This document shows, in pieces, positions 6,275 through 6,488 of a stretch of DNA of 6,488 nucleotides. Position numbers and translations under genes: made by a program. The notes under the pieces are model-generated. The model saw only the letters and a program-made list of their open reading frames with translations, had not been told where the DNA came from and searched no databases. The stretch is from assembly GCA_024710535.1 (NCBI GenBank), contig JANJUO010000209.1, positions 1-6,488 on the forward strand, in the 5' to 3' direction. Positions within the stretch are counted from its first letter, which is position 1, and the number at the start of each line of letters is the position of its first letter. Source of the DNA: a bacterium (GTDB lineage: Bacteria; Bacteroidota; Ignavibacteria; Kapaibacteriales; UBA2268).

Positions 6275-6488
6275 ATGAAAGCAAATTTTCTTGAAAATAT
6301 TCCGAATTCAATTAATGCGGAAATTATTGAAATACTCCAAAATTCTAATGATTTCCGCATCGAAAGAATTATTTCTTTCGGGCAAAGATCGGAGGATGGT
6401 TTTTGGTATGATCAAGAAGAGAATGAATGGGTGATTGTATTGAAAGGAAATGCAGGAATCAGATTTGAAGGCAATTCAGATATAATTC
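6275..6488 (+). CDS. Small cupin-fold protein, N-terminal part, cut by the window edge
   Basis: An open frame runs from the ATG at 6275 to the end of the window: 71 complete codons without a stop. The visible part has RIERIISFGQRSEDGFWYDQ (29-47 region) and NEWVIVLKGNAGIRF (50-64), which matches a family of small bacterial cupin proteins I recall with a GFWYDQ...EWV.vL.G signature, usually about 100-115 residues long, so roughly two-thirds is present. In the first cupin motif, G(X)5HXH(X)3-4E(X)6G, the Glu and final Gly are kept (E51, G58), but the histidine positions are occupied by Tyr45 and Gln47, so canonical metal binding is doubtful. No signal peptide is seen, so it is probably cytoplasmic. 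Only 5 bp separate it from the phosphofructokinase stop, which suggests one operon. Its function is not known to me. No strong ribosome-binding site precedes it, consistent with coupling to the upstream gene. Confidence 0.8.
   Translation, partial: MKANFLENIPNSINAEIIEILQNSNDFRIERIISFGQRSEDGFWYDQEENEWVIVLKGNAGIRFEGNSDII

Noticed and set aside
1..6488. Defence system, CRISPR array, mobile element or biosynthetic cluster
   Set aside because: Scanned for direct repeats, terminal inverted repeats, transposase, nuclease or toxin motifs; none found. Gene content is housekeeping and envelope.

Overview
The window is AT-rich (roughly one-third G+C by eye), almost fully coding, and carries six protein-coding genes, the last cut by the right edge. 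A secreted protein with Ig-like/ASH-type repeats and a type IX secretion (T9SS, Por) C-terminal sorting domain, next to a DUF1573 protein, points to the Bacteroidota or a near relative in the FCB group (Ignavibacteria/Kapabacteria/Chlorobi-like lineages). No marker here fixes the genus. No rRNA, tRNA, CRISPR array, insertion sequence, phage gene or toxin-antitoxin pair was seen, so this reads as an ordinary chromosomal segment of mostly housekeeping genes.

Layout. (1) 45-2330, minus strand: a 761-residue exported multidomain beta-sandwich protein with a cohesin-like region and a T9SS sorting domain. (2) 2331-2457: a 127-bp divergent intergenic region. (3) 2458-3171, plus strand: a 237-residue exported DUF1573 protein with two ASH/Ig-like domains. 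Its stop codon interlocks with that of the convergent gene that follows. (4) 3168-3599, minus strand: an unrecognised 143-residue cytoplasmic protein, joined by a TAATG stop/start overlap to (5) purD, 3599-4870, minus strand, which encodes GAR synthetase of purine synthesis. (6) 4871-5060: a 190-bp divergent intergenic region with a strong Shine-Dalgarno site and a candidate Bacteroidota-type -7 element for (7) 5061-6269, plus strand: a 402-residue phosphofructokinase whose active-site residues look pyrophosphate-dependent. (8) 6275-6488, plus strand: the first 71 codons of a small cupin-fold protein, 5 bp after the phosphofructokinase gene and probably in its operon. No gene-free stretch exceeds 190 bp.

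Functionally there are two themes. Genes 1 and 3 are divergent cell-envelope or secreted proteins that share an Ig/ASH-type fold. The purD unit and the phosphofructokinase-cupin unit are divergent central-metabolism operons. The observations most worth a second look are the PPi-type active site of the phosphofructokinase, the cupin that lacks the canonical metal-binding histidines, the uncharacterised protein coupled to purD, and a hairpin in that gene that could terminate the opposing DUF1573 transcript. I do not see convincing evidence of a wholly new system in this window.
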